A stretch of 64,000 nt of DNA from Neobacillus muris (GTDB lineage Bacteria > Bacillota > Bacilli > Bacillales > Cytobacillaceae): positions 1 to 64,000 of the forward strand of contig NZ_CALPDF010000023.1 in the NCBI RefSeq assembly GCF_943193175.1. The letters run 5' to 3'. The translations under genes were made by a program, and so were the position numbers. Below the pieces are notes generated by a model, which was not told the DNA's origin, ran no database searches, and worked only from the letters and a program-made list of their open reading frames with translations. Positions 8,262-16,941 of the stretch are shown one piece after another. Each line of letters begins with the position of its first letter. Position 1 is the stretch's first letter.

Positions 8262-9854
8262 ATGCTTTCCCCGTTAACCCCATTAGATTGGAAACGCCGG
8301 GCAATAAAGTATTATCCCGAAAAAACGGCCGTCATTGATGGAGACAAAGAGTTTACATACCGCGAATTTGGAAGGAGAACGGACCAGTTGTCTGCAGCAT
8401 TAAGGCAGGCAGGAATCGGGCAAGGGGATCATGTTGCGGTGATGCTTCCAAATACCCATTACATGCTTGAATGTTTTTACGGCATCTGCCAGCTTGGTGC
8501 GGTCATGGTACCGTTAAATTACCGTCTGTCTGCGGGAGATTTGGAATACATTATTCGTCATAGCGATTCCAAAATGTTAATTGTGGACGCTGAATTTTGT
8601 GAACCGATTGAAAAAATCATTGGCAATCTGGCTTTAGAACAAATCGTTATTGTTTCCGTACCTGGTTTTGAAACCGCTTTATCAGGCGTGGATTATGAGG
8701 ATTTCCTCATGCATGCGCCTGAGGCTGGGGGCCCTCCCGAAGTGGAAATCGATGAGAATCAGCTCCTGACCCTCAATTATACAAGCGGGACCACTTCCAA
8801 ACCTAAGGGAGTCATGCTGACCCATCGAAGCAATTATATGAATGCAGCTAACTTCATGTATCATCTAGGTGTTAATCATGAGGATGTCTATCTGCATACA
8901 TTGCCGATGTTTCATGCCAATGGCTGGGGCGGAGTATGGGCCCTTACAGCTGCTGGGGGCACACATGTTTGTTTAAGAAAAGTAGATCCGCCACTCATAT
9001 TGGATCTTTTTGAAACTAAACATATCACCCTTTTATGCGGGGCGCCAACTGTGATAAACATGCTGGTTAATGATCCAAAAGCGAAGGAAGTAGAAATTAA
9101 GACCCATCCGCGCATGGCAACAGCCGGAGCACCACCTGCAGCAGCCTTAATCAAAAAGGCCCAGGAGATTCTAGGCTTAAAAATGATTCATGTTTATGGC
9201 CTTACCGAAACTTCTCCGTTTATCCTTTATTGTGAGTGGAAAAATGAATTCGATGCTAAATCCTCCGAAGACCAAGCGGTAATTAAGGCAAGACAAGGAA
9301 TTGAGCTTGCGTTTAATGGAGAGACGAAAGTGGTTCACCAAGATGGGGAAGAGGTAGCTTGGAATGGAGAGGAATTGGGCGAAATTATTACCCGGGGCAA
9401 TGTTGTCATGGCAGGTTATTATAAGGACCCAGTCACCACCGCAGCCGCCATTAGGGACGGATGGTTCTATACCGGCGATTTAGCGGTTACACATCCAGAT
9501 GGTTATATTGAAATTCGTGACCGGGCAAAAGATTTAATTATTTCTGGAGGAGAAAATATTTCTTCTACGGAGGTTGAAGGTGTGCTATACCGTCATCCTG
9601 CTGTTTTAGAGTGTGCGGTCATCGCCATTCCAGACGAAAAATGGGGTGAGGTGCCAAAGGCGATTATTGTATTGCAGCCAGGCGCAACGGCAGCCGAGAC
9701 TGAAATCATTAAGTTTTGCCGTTCAGAAATGGCTCACTTTAAAGCGCCGAAAGCCGTAGAGTTTGTCGAGGCGCTCCCTAAAACAGCTACAGGGAAGCTG
9801 CAAAAATATCGGTTAAGAGAAATGCATTGGTCTGGACCAAAAAAAGTAAACTGA
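8262..9854 (+). CDS. Acyl-CoA synthetase (AMP-forming fatty-acid--CoA ligase)
   Basis: 530-aa member of the ANL superfamily; activates a carboxylic acid through an acyl-adenylate to its CoA thioester. Motifs: LNYTSGTTSKPKGVMLTH (P-loop, ~170), HVYGLTETSP (A5), GWFYTGDLAVTHPDGYIEIRDRAKDLIISGGENIS (A7-A8 hinge) and PKTATGKLQKYRLRE with the catalytic Lys (A10). The length and the LPMFHANGW motif resemble medium/long-chain ligases of the AlkK type. GAGGAGTTGGTTTT precedes the ATG. It stands alone between a promoter and a bidirectional terminator, so the substrate cannot be read from context. A second, dissimilar ligase lies at 44396. Confidence 0.88.
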   Translation: MLSPLTPLDWKRRAIKYYPEKTAVIDGDKEFTYREFGRRTDQLSAALRQAGIGQGDHVAVMLPNTHYMLECFYGICQLGAVMVPLNYRLSAGDLEYIIRHSDSKMLIVDAEFCEPIEKIIGNLALEQIVIVSVPGFETALSGVDYEDFLMHAPEAGGPPEVEIDENQLLTLNYTSGTTSKPKGVMLTHRSNYMNAANFMYHLGVNHEDVYLHTLPMFHANGWGGVWALTAAGGTHVCLRKVDPPLILDLFETKHITLLCGAPTVINMLVNDPKAKEVEIKTHPRMATAGAPPAAALIKKAQEILGLKMIHVYGLTETSPFILYCEWKNEFDAKSSEDQAVIKARQGIELAFNGETKVVHQDGEEVAWNGEELGEIITRGNVVMAGYYKDPVTTAAAIRDGWFYTGDLAVTHPDGYIEIRDRAKDLIISGGENISSTEVEGVLYRHPAVLECAVIAIPDEKWGEVPKAIIVLQPGATAAETEIIKFCRSEMAHFKAPKAVEFVEALPKTATGKLQKYRLREMHWSGPKKVN

Positions 9855-9862
9855 CCTCTCAT

Positions 9863-9908
9863 AAAAAGGAAAGCAGCCAATTAACGGAAATGGCTGCTTT
9901 CCTTTTTT
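9863..9908. terminator. Bidirectional terminator between convergent acyl-CoA synthetase and dapA
   Basis: AAAAAGGAAAGCAGCCA pairs with TGGCTGCTTTCCTTTTTT around TTAACGGAAA; A-run and T-run make it usable on both strands. It overlaps the last bases of dapA. Confidence 0.9.
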
Positions 9909-10788
9909 AAGCTTTAACTTGAAGTGGAGGCAGGTATTCTCTTAATGTCTGCTGTTGTTCGACGTTTAATGGAACCATTGGCAGGCGGACATCACCAACG
10001 GGGATACCGCACATATTCAAAGCCGCTTTTACTGGTGAGGGACTTGGCGCAGCAAACAAAGCTTTGATTGTTGGGAGAAGACGGTGATGAGCATCAGCCG
10101 CCGCTTGAACATCCCCATTTTTAAAACTAGAAATCATATTTTGAAGCTCGTTTCCAATGATATGTGAGGCAACGGAGACTACGCCAGCGCCGCCAATCGC
10201 TAAAACTGGCAAAGCTAAGGCATCATCACCACTGTATAGAGTAAAATCACTTGGCGTTTGGCTGATAATGGCTGCCATGTTATCTAAACTGCCGCTTGCT
10301 TCTTTGATCGCCACAATACTGTTGAGCTGAGACAGGCGGACAACCGTATCCACAGCTAAATTTACCACACTCCGTCCTGGAATGTTATAGAGCATTATCG
10401 GCAGCCGTGTGGATTCGGCTATGGCTTTAAAGTGCTGGTATAGGCCTTCTTGTGAAGGTTTATTATAATAAGGAACCACCAGCATGATTCCATCTACACC
10501 AGCTTCCTCAGCTTGTTTTGTCAGGCTGATGGAAGCACGTGTATTGTTGGAACCCGTCCCAGCAATGACCGGAATCCTTCCTGCGGCTTCGGCCACAACA
10601 AACCGAAATAATTCCACTTTTTCTTCTGTTGTTAAGGCAGGGGACTCTCCAGTCGTTCCGCAGACAACTAATCCATCCGTTCCATTGTCAATTAAATGTT
10701 GAACCAAATTTTTTAAAGCTGGAAAATCAATCTCGCCATTTTGGTCAAATGGTGTCACCATTGCGGTTAATACTTGGCCGAAATTCAT
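9907..10788 (-). CDS. dapA: 4-Hydroxy-tetrahydrodipicolinate synthase
   Basis: 293 aa, normal length. Condenses pyruvate and aspartate semialdehyde, the first committed step of diaminopimelate/lysine synthesis, which also feeds dipicolinate for spores. The NAL/DapA barrel shows GTTGESPALTTEEK (~44-57), the catalytic Tyr in LYNIPGRS (~133), and the Schiff-base Lys in VAIKEASG (~161). It stands alone, not next to asd/dapG, and its leader holds a lysine riboswitch with its own terminator. Many bacilli keep another dapA in the dapG operon, so this may be a lysine-regulated second copy; that cannot be tested from this window. Confidence 0.92.
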   Translation of the reverse strand: MNFGQVLTAMVTPFDQNGEIDFPALKNLVQHLIDNGTDGLVVCGTTGESPALTTEEKVELFRFVVAEAAGRIPVIAGTGSNNTRASISLTKQAEEAGVDGIMLVVPYYNKPSQEGLYQHFKAIAESTRLPIMLYNIPGRSVVNLAVDTVVRLSQLNSIVAIKEASGSLDNMAAIISQTPSDFTLYSGDDALALPVLAIGGAGVVSVASHIIGNELQNMISSFKNGDVQAAADAHHRLLPTIKALFAAPSPSPVKAALNMCGIPVGDVRLPMVPLNVEQQQTLREYLPPLQVKA

Positions 10789-10854
10789 TCATTCTCACCC
10801 TTTATCCATTTTTATAAAAAATTAGAGGTGGTAAAGGCCAATCAAAAGTCAACG

Positions 10855-10887
10855 CAAAAAAGCAGCAACGAGGCATCCCGCTGCTGC
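10855..10887 (-). terminator. Intrinsic terminator controlled by the lysine riboswitch
   Basis: On the minus strand an 11-bp stem with two or so G-U pairs (GCAGCAGCGGG / CTCGTTGCTGC) closes on a four-base loop and runs into TTTTTT. It sits between the aptamer and the dapA start. Confidence 0.88.
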
Positions 10888-10896
10888 AGTAGAAAC

Positions 10897-11100
10897 AGTT
10901 AGAAGTTCCTACGCGTGAGATAGCCCTCCATATAGTTGCCTATATGACAGTTCTGTGCTTATTCAACAACAGAACCAGCTTCAAGAATAATTGAGATTCT
11001 CTCAGCTTCGGCAAATTCCCCTTTCCACCGTTTTCACCAGACCTCATTATCCTCCAGCGGTGTACTAATGGTCTTTGCGCCTCTATCCTCACTTCAAAAG
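10897..11100 (-). promoter_or_regulatory. Lysine riboswitch (L box) upstream of dapA
   Basis: Read on the minus strand the leader has the hallmark L-box blocks in order: GAAGTGAGGATAGAGGCGC, GAGGTCTGGTGAAAACGG, GGAAAGGGGAATTTGCCGAA, CAGAACTGTCATATAGGCAA and GGAGGGCTATCTCAC, with the two ends forming the P1 helix (GTGAG / CTCAC, extended by GAAGT / ACTTC). A terminator follows. The known L box turns transcription off when lysine is bound, so dapA here should be lysine-repressed. Confidence 0.93.
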
Positions 11101-11189
11101 GTTTGAAGTAAAGAAATATGTAATTAATTGAACTATAACAGATTATTTAAAAAGTTTCAAGGATTTTGTATAATTTTAAAAATTTTCCG

Positions 11190-11993
11190 TCAATTAACTA
11201 ATTTTAATAGGTGGCGGACTGCATAGGCAAACCCATCTTCATCATTGGTTTTTGTGACGATATCAGCTTTTTCCTTAATGGCAAGAGGGGCATTTCCCAT
11301 TGCTACCGATATGTCAGCCACTTCAAATTGAGCCAGATCATTCCCGCCATCTCCAAAGGCAATGATTTCATCAAAGGAAACGTTCATGATCTGCTGAAAG
11401 CGAATGAGCGCCTTCCCCTTGTGTGCTTCATTAGAGGTGATCTCCACATTATTAGGGAAGGAGGAAGCCATTGAAATGGCAAATTTATCGTCTAAAGCTG
11501 CCTTTACTTCATTGATTTTCTCGATTTGGTCGTGATAAACCAAGGCAATCAGCTTATAAATTTTTAGATTTTCTTTTTGAAGGATCGCATCATAGTTAAA
11601 ATTTTCAAATATGTCATCAAGTTCTTGTTTCGTTTTATTGTGTAATGGTGGAAGCGTGGAAGGGAGTCCGCCTTCATTGGTATAAACCAGCACCCCAACA
11701 CCCAATTTTTTTAATATCGCGAAAATTTCTTTATAGGTATCCAAAGGAATGACGGCTTCAAATAAGAGCTCCCCCGTTTTGGAGTATAGGTTAGAACCAT
11801 TAATGCAAAAAATGGGCACCTGCAAATTTTTCAGCGCGTCCAGTTTTATGACATCGGCTAGAGCTCGCCCTGTGTTTAAAATGACGCAGTGGCCTTGCTG
11901 CTGCAATTCATGAAGAACTTTTATGCTTTTTTCTGTCAATTCATGTGCCGAATTTAATAATGTACCATCTAAATCAATCGATAAGCATTTCAT
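11190..11993 (-). CDS. Cof-type HAD-IIB phosphatase
   Basis: 267-aa haloacid-dehalogenase hydrolase. Motif I LSIDLDGTLLNS near the N-terminus, motif II LNTGRA, the IIB cap in the middle, and motifs III/IV (KGKALIRF, IAFGDGGNDLAQFEVADISVAMGNA) are intact. Such enzymes dephosphorylate sugar phosphates, FMN or PLP; the substrate is not predictable. The ATG at 11993 follows AAGGAAT at 8 bases; the frame stays open 53 codons further upstream but that part is hydrophobic and lacks a ribosome site, so the longer form is rejected. A paralogous HAD gene is at 36312. Confidence 0.86.
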   Translation of the reverse strand: MKCLSIDLDGTLLNSAHELTEKSIKVLHELQQQGHCVILNTGRALADVIKLDALKNLQVPIFCINGSNLYSKTGELLFEAVIPLDTYKEIFAILKKLGVGVLVYTNEGGLPSTLPPLHNKTKQELDDIFENFNYDAILQKENLKIYKLIALVYHDQIEKINEVKAALDDKFAISMASSFPNNVEITSNEAHKGKALIRFQQIMNVSFDEIIAFGDGGNDLAQFEVADISVAMGNAPLAIKEKADIVTKTNDEDGFAYAVRHLLKLVN

Positions 11994-12219
11994 ATGGGGC
12001 AAATTCCTTTCTATTTCTGATACAAAACATACTATATCAGAATGAGGCGGGGATGAAAAACTATACTGTTTTTCAAAACGGTTGTAAATGAAAACATTAG
12101 GGATGCTAAAAAGGAAAAGACCATACAAAAAGGTTTTTTTCAGCATAAGCATTTAAGTTTGTTTCTTTTGATGCAATTGTTACTATAGAAATAGATTTAT
12201 TCATGAAAGGATAATTAAT

Positions 12220-13221
12220 ATGTCAAATATTCATATACCTGTATCAGTATTAAACTTAGCCCCAATACGTGAAGGGCAGGATACAAAACAAGCCATTGAT
12301 TCCATGGTGGACTTGGCTCAGGCGGTTGAGGCAATGGGATATACCCGTTATTGGATTGCAGAACATCATAATACGCCGACTCTTGTCAGTTCAGCTACGT
12401 CGATTTTAATCAAACATACATTGGAACATACCAAGTCCATACGTGTAGGGTCTGGAGGCGTGATGCTCCCAAATCATTCCCCATTGGTTGTGGCGGAACA
12501 ATTTGGGACGATGGCAACGATTTACCCTGACAGGCTGGATTTAGGCCTCGGCCGCGCACCTGGTACCGACATGATGACAGCTAATGCGCTAAGGCGCTCA
12601 AAAAATGATACCGTCTATACCTTTCCAAATGATGTGAAAGATCTGCTCACCTATTTTGGGCCAGCCAAGAAGCAAGGGTATGTAAAAGCTTATCCAGGAG
12701 TAGGAACGAACATTCCGATCTATATTCTTGGTTCTTCTACGGATTCGGCTTACTTAGCGGCAAGCTTGGGTCTGCCATATGTGTTTGCATCCCATTTTGC
12801 CCCAAGATACATGGAAGAAGCGATTTCCATTTACCGGAGCCGGTTCCAGCCATCAGAGTATTTGGATCAGCCATATATGATGGTTTGCTTGAATGTCATC
12901 GCAGCGGAAACGGATGAGGAGGCGCAATTTTTGTCAACGACGAAGCATCAGTTCTTTTTGAATGTCGTTCGGGGTTCGCAAATGATGCTTCAGCCTCCTG
13001 TTGAAAACATGGATGAGCTTTGGAATTCTGCGGAAAAAGAAATGGCTGAAGCGATGTCAAGTGTCACCCTGATGGGCAGCAAAGAAACGGTCCGCAAGCA
13101 GCTGACAGCATTCCAGGAGTATTATGATGTCGAAGAGCTGATGGCAGTGACTTATATTTATGATCCTGAAAAACAAAAACGGTCTTACGAAATCTTAAAA
13201 GAAATCGTAGACGGGAAATAA
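12220..13221 (+). CDS. Luciferase-like (LLM class) flavin-dependent oxidoreductase
   Basis: 333 aa of the bacterial luciferase/alkanal monooxygenase-like superfamily, similar to B. subtilis YwcH/YceB proteins. Recognisable blocks: [12 protein letters not shown] at the N-terminus, [12 protein letters not shown] (~45), [34 protein letters not shown] and a C-terminal [20 protein letters not shown]. Members use FMNH2 to oxidise unknown substrates; no substrate is implied by context. It is preceded by AAAGGATAATTAAT and followed by a hairpin terminator. It is only distantly related to the LLM gene at 29666 and its pseudogene relative at 21546. Confidence 0.87.
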   Translation: MSNIHIPVSVLNLAPIREGQDTKQAIDSMVDLAQAVEAMGYTRYWIAEHHNTPTLVSSATSILIKHTLEHTKSIRVGSGGVMLPNHSPLVVAEQFGTMATIYPDRLDLGLGRAPGTDMMTANALRRSKNDTVYTFPNDVKDLLTYFGPAKKQGYVKAYPGVGTNIPIYILGSSTDSAYLAASLGLPYVFASHFAPRYMEEAISIYRSRFQPSEYLDQPYMMVCLNVIAAETDEEAQFLSTTKHQFFLNVVRGSQMMLQPPVENMDELWNSAEKEMAEAMSSVTLMGSKETVRKQLTAFQEYYDVEELMAVTYIYDPEKQKRSYEILKEIVDGK

Positions 13222-13229
13222 CTTGGTAT

Positions 13230-13270
13230 AATGGAGTGGGGTGTGTATATAACCACTCCATTTATTATTT
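13230..13270 (+). terminator. Rho-independent terminator
   Basis: ATGGAGTGG and CCACTCCAT form a stem followed by TTTATTATTTT. Confidence 0.7.
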
Positions 13271-13297
13271 TAAGAATTTGGTTGGAGTTGAACAAGA

Positions 13298-13912
13298 ATG
13301 GGTCGTTCGTTTGCAAAATGGTATGACGTTTTTATGAGCCCTTTAGAAAAAAATAAATTTAAGGAAATTCGCAGACAGCTCCTGTCAAAAGCAACAGGCT
13401 GTGTCCTTGAGATCGGCTCTGGAACCGGCTTCAATTTCCCTTTATATGAGGCTGCAAAAAGGGTAGTGGCGATTGAGCCCAGTCCGGATATGATTGAGAG
13501 GTCCAAGCCGAAACTGGAACGGGCTCAGGTGCCAATTGAAGTGCTTCAGGCGAGCGCTGAGAAACTTCCATTTCCTGATGATTCATTTGATACGGTTATC
13601 GCTACTCTCGTTTTTTGTACGATTCCGGATACTGAAAAAGCGATCCAAGAAATGATCAGGGTCTGCAAGCATGATGGGGAAATACTCTTTTTTGAACATG
13701 TGAAGATGGACAATCCATTTTTGGGGACGCTTCAGGAATGGCTGACCCCTGCATGGAAAAAAATCTGCGATGGCTGCTGCCTAAATCGGGATACCCTAGG
13801 ACTTTTGCAGTCGCACAGCCTTACCATTGAAAAAATCGAAAACTACTATAACGGGTTATTTATCTATATCGAATCCCGAAATAACAAAGTGAAAAGCAGC
13901 GTGGTGCTTTAA
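13298..13912 (+). CDS. Class I SAM-dependent methyltransferase
   Basis: 204 aa. The SAM-binding motif I VLEIGSGTGFNFPLY (~36-50), acidic motif II VVAIEPSPDM and motif post-II LPFPDDSFDTVIATLVFCTI define a UbiE/type-11 methyltransferase fold. The N-terminus MGRSFAKWYDVFMSPLEK is shared with small phospholipid- or thiol-methyltransferase-like proteins, but the substrate is unknown. TTGGAGTTG precedes the ATG. It is followed directly by a copy of the GC-rich palindromic repeat. Confidence 0.84.
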   Translation: MGRSFAKWYDVFMSPLEKNKFKEIRRQLLSKATGCVLEIGSGTGFNFPLYEAAKRVVAIEPSPDMIERSKPKLERAQVPIEVLQASAEKLPFPDDSFDTVIATLVFCTIPDTEKAIQEMIRVCKHDGEILFFEHVKMDNPFLGTLQEWLTPAWKKICDGCCLNRDTLGLLQSHSLTIEKIENYYNGLFIYIESRNNKVKSSVVL

Positions 13913-13943
13913 CGCATTACAGTGCTGGGGGACAGGCCCCAAA
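13911..13943. repeat. Dispersed GC-rich repeat, copy 1
   Basis: AACGCATTACA followed by GTGCTGGGGGACAGGCCCC (13922-13940), at the very end of the methyltransferase gene. Same family as 15064, 16811, 28441, 29591, 37148 and 48613. Confidence 0.75.
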
Positions 13944-14030
13944 GAAGGAAAAAATCGGATAAGGGAGAACTAATATATAGCATCTAAGAATACACTTCTT
14001 TGATTGAAATGAACTTAGGAGTGGTAGGTA

Positions 14031-15047
14031 ATGGCTAATAGCAGTAGGAATCGTAAAATTTTGTTCGCAAAACGGCCGCAGGGAATGCCGGACGAAAGTC
14101 ATTTTAAGATGATGGAGGAGGAAATTCCTGAAATTCATGAGGGAGAGGTATTGATTCGTTCGCTATATCTGTCCGTTGATCCCTATATGCGTGGAAGGAT
14201 GTCGGATGCGAAATCGTATGCTGAGCCTTACGAGGTTGGGAAACCGTTTATTGGGGGAATCGTCGGAAAGGTGACGAAATCAAAGAATCCTAGATTTCAA
14301 GAGGGCCAATTTGTCGAAGGCCGCCTAGAATGGGCTGAATACAATGTTTCTGATGGAAGCGATATCCGGAAGGTCAATCCGGAATGGGGACCGATTACTA
14401 CGGCTCTGCATGTCCTGGGAATGCCAGGATTAACGGCTTATTTTGGTTTAATGCTTATCGGGCAGCCAAAAGAAGGTGAAACGGTTGTTGTATCTGGGGC
14501 ATCGGGTGCGGTCGGAACGATTGTCGGCCAAATTGCGAAAATTAAATGCTGCCGAGTGGTCGGGATTGCCGGAGCTGATGATAAATGCAGGTATTTAACA
14601 GAAGAATTAGGCTTTGATGCTGCCATTAATTATAAATCGGCAGAGAATCTCCGAAAAGCGGTAAAGGAGGCCTGCCCTGCGGGAGTCGATGTCTATTTTG
14701 ACAACGTTGGCGGTAAAGTCAGCGACGCAGTCATGTCTCGGATCAACTTCCAATCAAGGACGGTTATTTGCGGCCAGATCTCGCAATATAATCTCGAAAA
14801 GCCTGAGCTTGGGCCTAGAGTGGCAGGACAGCTGTTAACGACTAGTTCATTAATGAAAGGCTTCATTGTTTCCGACTATGCGGAACACAATAAAGAAGGC
14901 TTAATCCAGCTGTCAGAATGGCTCAAAGAGGGAAGAATCAAATACCGCGAGAACATTGTGGAAGGCTTTGAGAACACAGTAGATGCCTTCCTTGGCCTAT
15001 TCCGCGGCGACAACATTGGCAAGCAGCTGGTCAAAATAGTAGATTAA
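14031..15047 (+). CDS. NADP-dependent MDR oxidoreductase (YfmJ/CurA-like)
   Basis: 338-aa zinc-free medium-chain dehydrogenase/reductase of the leukotriene-B4 dehydrogenase / quinone-reductase group; reduces activated double bonds with NADPH. Signs: VLIRSLYLSVDPYMRGRMS (~45-63), GMPGLTAYFGLMLIG (~130), the Rossmann motif VVSGASGAVGTIVGQIAKIKC (~155), YFDNVGG and ICGQISQYN. It resembles B. subtilis YfmJ. An AGGAGTGGTAGGTA stretch precedes the ATG. It lies between two copies of the GC-rich repeat and appears monocistronic. Confidence 0.88.
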   Translation: MANSSRNRKILFAKRPQGMPDESHFKMMEEEIPEIHEGEVLIRSLYLSVDPYMRGRMSDAKSYAEPYEVGKPFIGGIVGKVTKSKNPRFQEGQFVEGRLEWAEYNVSDGSDIRKVNPEWGPITTALHVLGMPGLTAYFGLMLIGQPKEGETVVVSGASGAVGTIVGQIAKIKCCRVVGIAGADDKCRYLTEELGFDAAINYKSAENLRKAVKEACPAGVDVYFDNVGGKVSDAVMSRINFQSRTVICGQISQYNLEKPELGPRVAGQLLTTSSLMKGFIVSDYAEHNKEGLIQLSEWLKEGRIKYRENIVEGFENTVDAFLGLFRGDNIGKQLVKIVD

Positions 15048-15063
15048 CCAAATGGCTCATATG

Positions 15064-15109
15064 AGGTGCCTGTCCCCCAGTGCTTTAAAGCACTGGGGGA
15101 CAGGCACCT
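15064..15109. repeat. Perfect 46-bp palindrome of the GC-rich repeat family
   Basis: Each 23-base arm reads AGGTGCCTGTCCCCCAGTGC plus TTT towards the centre, mirrored exactly with no loop mismatch. It follows the MDR oxidoreductase stop by ~16 bases and is followed by TTTTCT, so it could also act as a terminator. Confidence 0.9.
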
Positions 15110-15175
15110 TTTCTGCTGAATAGCCTGACACCTTGGAACATGGGACCTCATAGTATAGAAAAAGGGGTGTAAGGC

Positions 15176-15658
15176 ATGCAAAAGTGGTTAATGGCTGTGA
15201 TTTTGACTTATCTTTCTGTTTTGTTTTTTGGAAGTTTTCTGATGATGGGCATGTTATGGACAGGAACTTTGGAAAAGACGATGCCGTTTATTTCTGATAT
15301 AGAAATTTTTTTATACTATTTTTTTGCCGGGGCTATCGGGGGTTCATTACGGCATCTTTATATGTTTTGCTCGCATTACATGAAAGGAGAGTTAACCGAT
15401 TACCGACAGTGGATCATGTACATTTTTTTTCCGATTTTTGCAACGGGGACCGCAGTAGTGGCGGTAACTTTGATTCAAAGCGGGGTGCTTCTTATCGAGT
15501 TTACTGATAATCAGAATACCCCATTAGGACAAATTTCCATAGCCTTCTTCGTAGGCTTCGGTTTCAACCGATTTATCAATAAGTTGAATTCCGTATCAAA
15601 GGACCTATTTAAAACAAAGACGAAAAGCAATGATGATTCTACGGATAAAAAGGTATAA
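15176..15658 (+). CDS. Small integral membrane protein of unknown function
   Basis: 160 aa with about four TM segments (residues ~5-28, 40-60, 80-103, 115-135), an acidic/aromatic face and a charged, Lys/Asp-rich C-terminal tail (KTKTKSNDDSTDKKV). A Gly-rich loop GAIGGSLRHLYMF sits between TM2 and TM3. I do not recognise a family. AAAGGGGTGTAAGGC precedes the ATG at 15176. It is not obviously linked to its neighbours. Confidence 0.72.
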   Translation: MQKWLMAVILTYLSVLFFGSFLMMGMLWTGTLEKTMPFISDIEIFLYYFFAGAIGGSLRHLYMFCSHYMKGELTDYRQWIMYIFFPIFATGTAVVAVTLIQSGVLLIEFTDNQNTPLGQISIAFFVGFGFNRFINKLNSVSKDLFKTKTKSNDDSTDKKV

Positions 15659-15824
15659 GTTAGCGGAAAGTGGGTGTTATATACGTCTTAACCTCCTATG
15701 CAGATATAGGCAAACCTAATTCTTAGGCAGTTAAGGGCAATATGAATTATAATAATAAATGAAAATGTTGGAAAATATTTGAGAAAGACTGGTTATTTTA
15801 ATCACTGCATAGGAGGTTTTTAGG

Positions 15825-16805
15825 ATGGAATATGTTAGACTTGGCAGCACTGGTTTGGAGGTTTCCCGCCTTTGCCTTGGCTGTATGAGCTATGGTGTGC
15901 CTGAGCGGGGATCTCACCAGTGGGTTTTGAATGAAGAAGAGAGCCGGCCGTTTATTAAGAAGGCACTGGAGAAGGGCATTAATTTTTTTGATACGGCGAA
16001 TGTGTATTCAGATGGGACCAGCGAAGAAATCGTTGGACGGGCCCTTAAGGAATTTGCCCGCCGTGATGAGATTGTCATCGCCACAAAGGTGTTTAATCGG
16101 ATGCATCCAGGTCCAAATGGCGCAGGGCTGTCCCGAAAAGCGATTATGAGTGAAATTGATAACAGTTTGCGAAGATTGGGAACCGACTATGTCGACTTAT
16201 ACCAGATTCACCGCTGGGATTACAGCACACCGATTGAAGAGACCATGGAAGCTCTGCATGATGTGGTAAAGGCAGGTAAGGCAAGATACATTGGCGCCTC
16301 CTCTATGTATGCCTGGCAATTTTTAAAGGCCTTACATACTGCCGAGGAACATGGCTGGACTCGTTTCGTTTCGATGCAAAATTATTTGAATCTGCTTTAC
16401 CGTGAAGAAGAAAGGGAAATGCTGCCGCTGTGCAAGGAAGAAAAAATCGGTGTGATTCCATGGAGTCCGATGGCAAGAGGCAGGCTGACCCGCGATTGGA
16501 ATGAGACGACAGCGCGTTCTGAAACGGATGAATTCGGCAAAACACTCTACACATCAGCAGTAGAAGCCGATCGCCAAGTAGTCGAACGAGTGGCAGAGCT
16601 GGCCGAAAAAAGAGGGGTCCCGCGTGCTCAAATCGCACTCGCCTGGGTACTCCAAAAAGAACCGGTCACCGCGCCCATCATTGGAGCAACCAAACTGCAC
16701 CATCTCGAAGACGCAGCCGCCGCACTAACCATCCAACTAACAGCTGAAGAAATAACCTTCCTAGAAGAGCCATACGTACCACACCCTGTCCTTGGCTTTA
16801 AATAA
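15825..16805 (+). CDS. Aldo/keto reductase (second copy, YajO-like)
   Basis: 326 aa. AKR motifs: EYVRLGSTGLEVSRLCLGCM, FFDTANVYSDGTSEEIVGRAL (Asp/Tyr), IATKVF (Lys), DLYQIHRWDYSTPIEET (His), VIPWSPMARGRLT and IIGATKLHHLED for the cofactor. About as distant from the reductase at 7081 as AKR subgroups usually are, so not a recent duplicate. ATAGGAGGTTTTTAGG precedes the ATG. Function is generic carbonyl reduction; no pathway is indicated by the neighbours. A GC-rich repeat and a strong terminator follow. Confidence 0.87.
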   Translation: MEYVRLGSTGLEVSRLCLGCMSYGVPERGSHQWVLNEEESRPFIKKALEKGINFFDTANVYSDGTSEEIVGRALKEFARRDEIVIATKVFNRMHPGPNGAGLSRKAIMSEIDNSLRRLGTDYVDLYQIHRWDYSTPIEETMEALHDVVKAGKARYIGASSMYAWQFLKALHTAEEHGWTRFVSMQNYLNLLYREEEREMLPLCKEEKIGVIPWSPMARGRLTRDWNETTARSETDEFGKTLYTSAVEADRQVVERVAELAEKRGVPRAQIALAWVLQKEPVTAPIIGATKLHHLEDAAAALTIQLTAEEITFLEEPYVPHPVLGFK

Positions 16806-16810
16806 CCGAA

Positions 16811-16867
16811 GCGGGGGTCAGTACTGCAAAGCGTTGAAGCATTAACAGAACGGGGGACAGTCCCCCC
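16811..16867. repeat. Dispersed GC-rich repeat, copies at the 3' end of the aldo/keto reductase
   Basis: A degenerate copy (GCGGGGGTCAGTACTGC) followed by GAAGCATTAACAGAA and an intact CGGGGGACAGTCCCCCC. Confidence 0.78.
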
Positions 16868-16890
16868 AATATGTTAATCCTAAATTTGAT

Positions 16891-16939
16891 GCACAAAAAA
16901 AGGTCTGCCGTTGTGATTGGTTCAGACCTTTTTTTGTGC
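16891..16939. terminator. Bidirectional terminator between convergent genes
   Basis: GCACAAAAAAAGGTCTG and CAGACCTTTTTTTGTGC pair perfectly around a 15-base loop; usable for the aldo/keto reductase (+) and the aminotransferase (-). Confidence 0.92.
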
Positions 16940-16941
16940 GT

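Noticed and set aside
11994-12152. Hydrophobic N-terminal extension of the HAD phosphatase
   Set aside because: HAD-IIB proteins start just before DxDGT, and AAGGAAT precedes ATG 11993.
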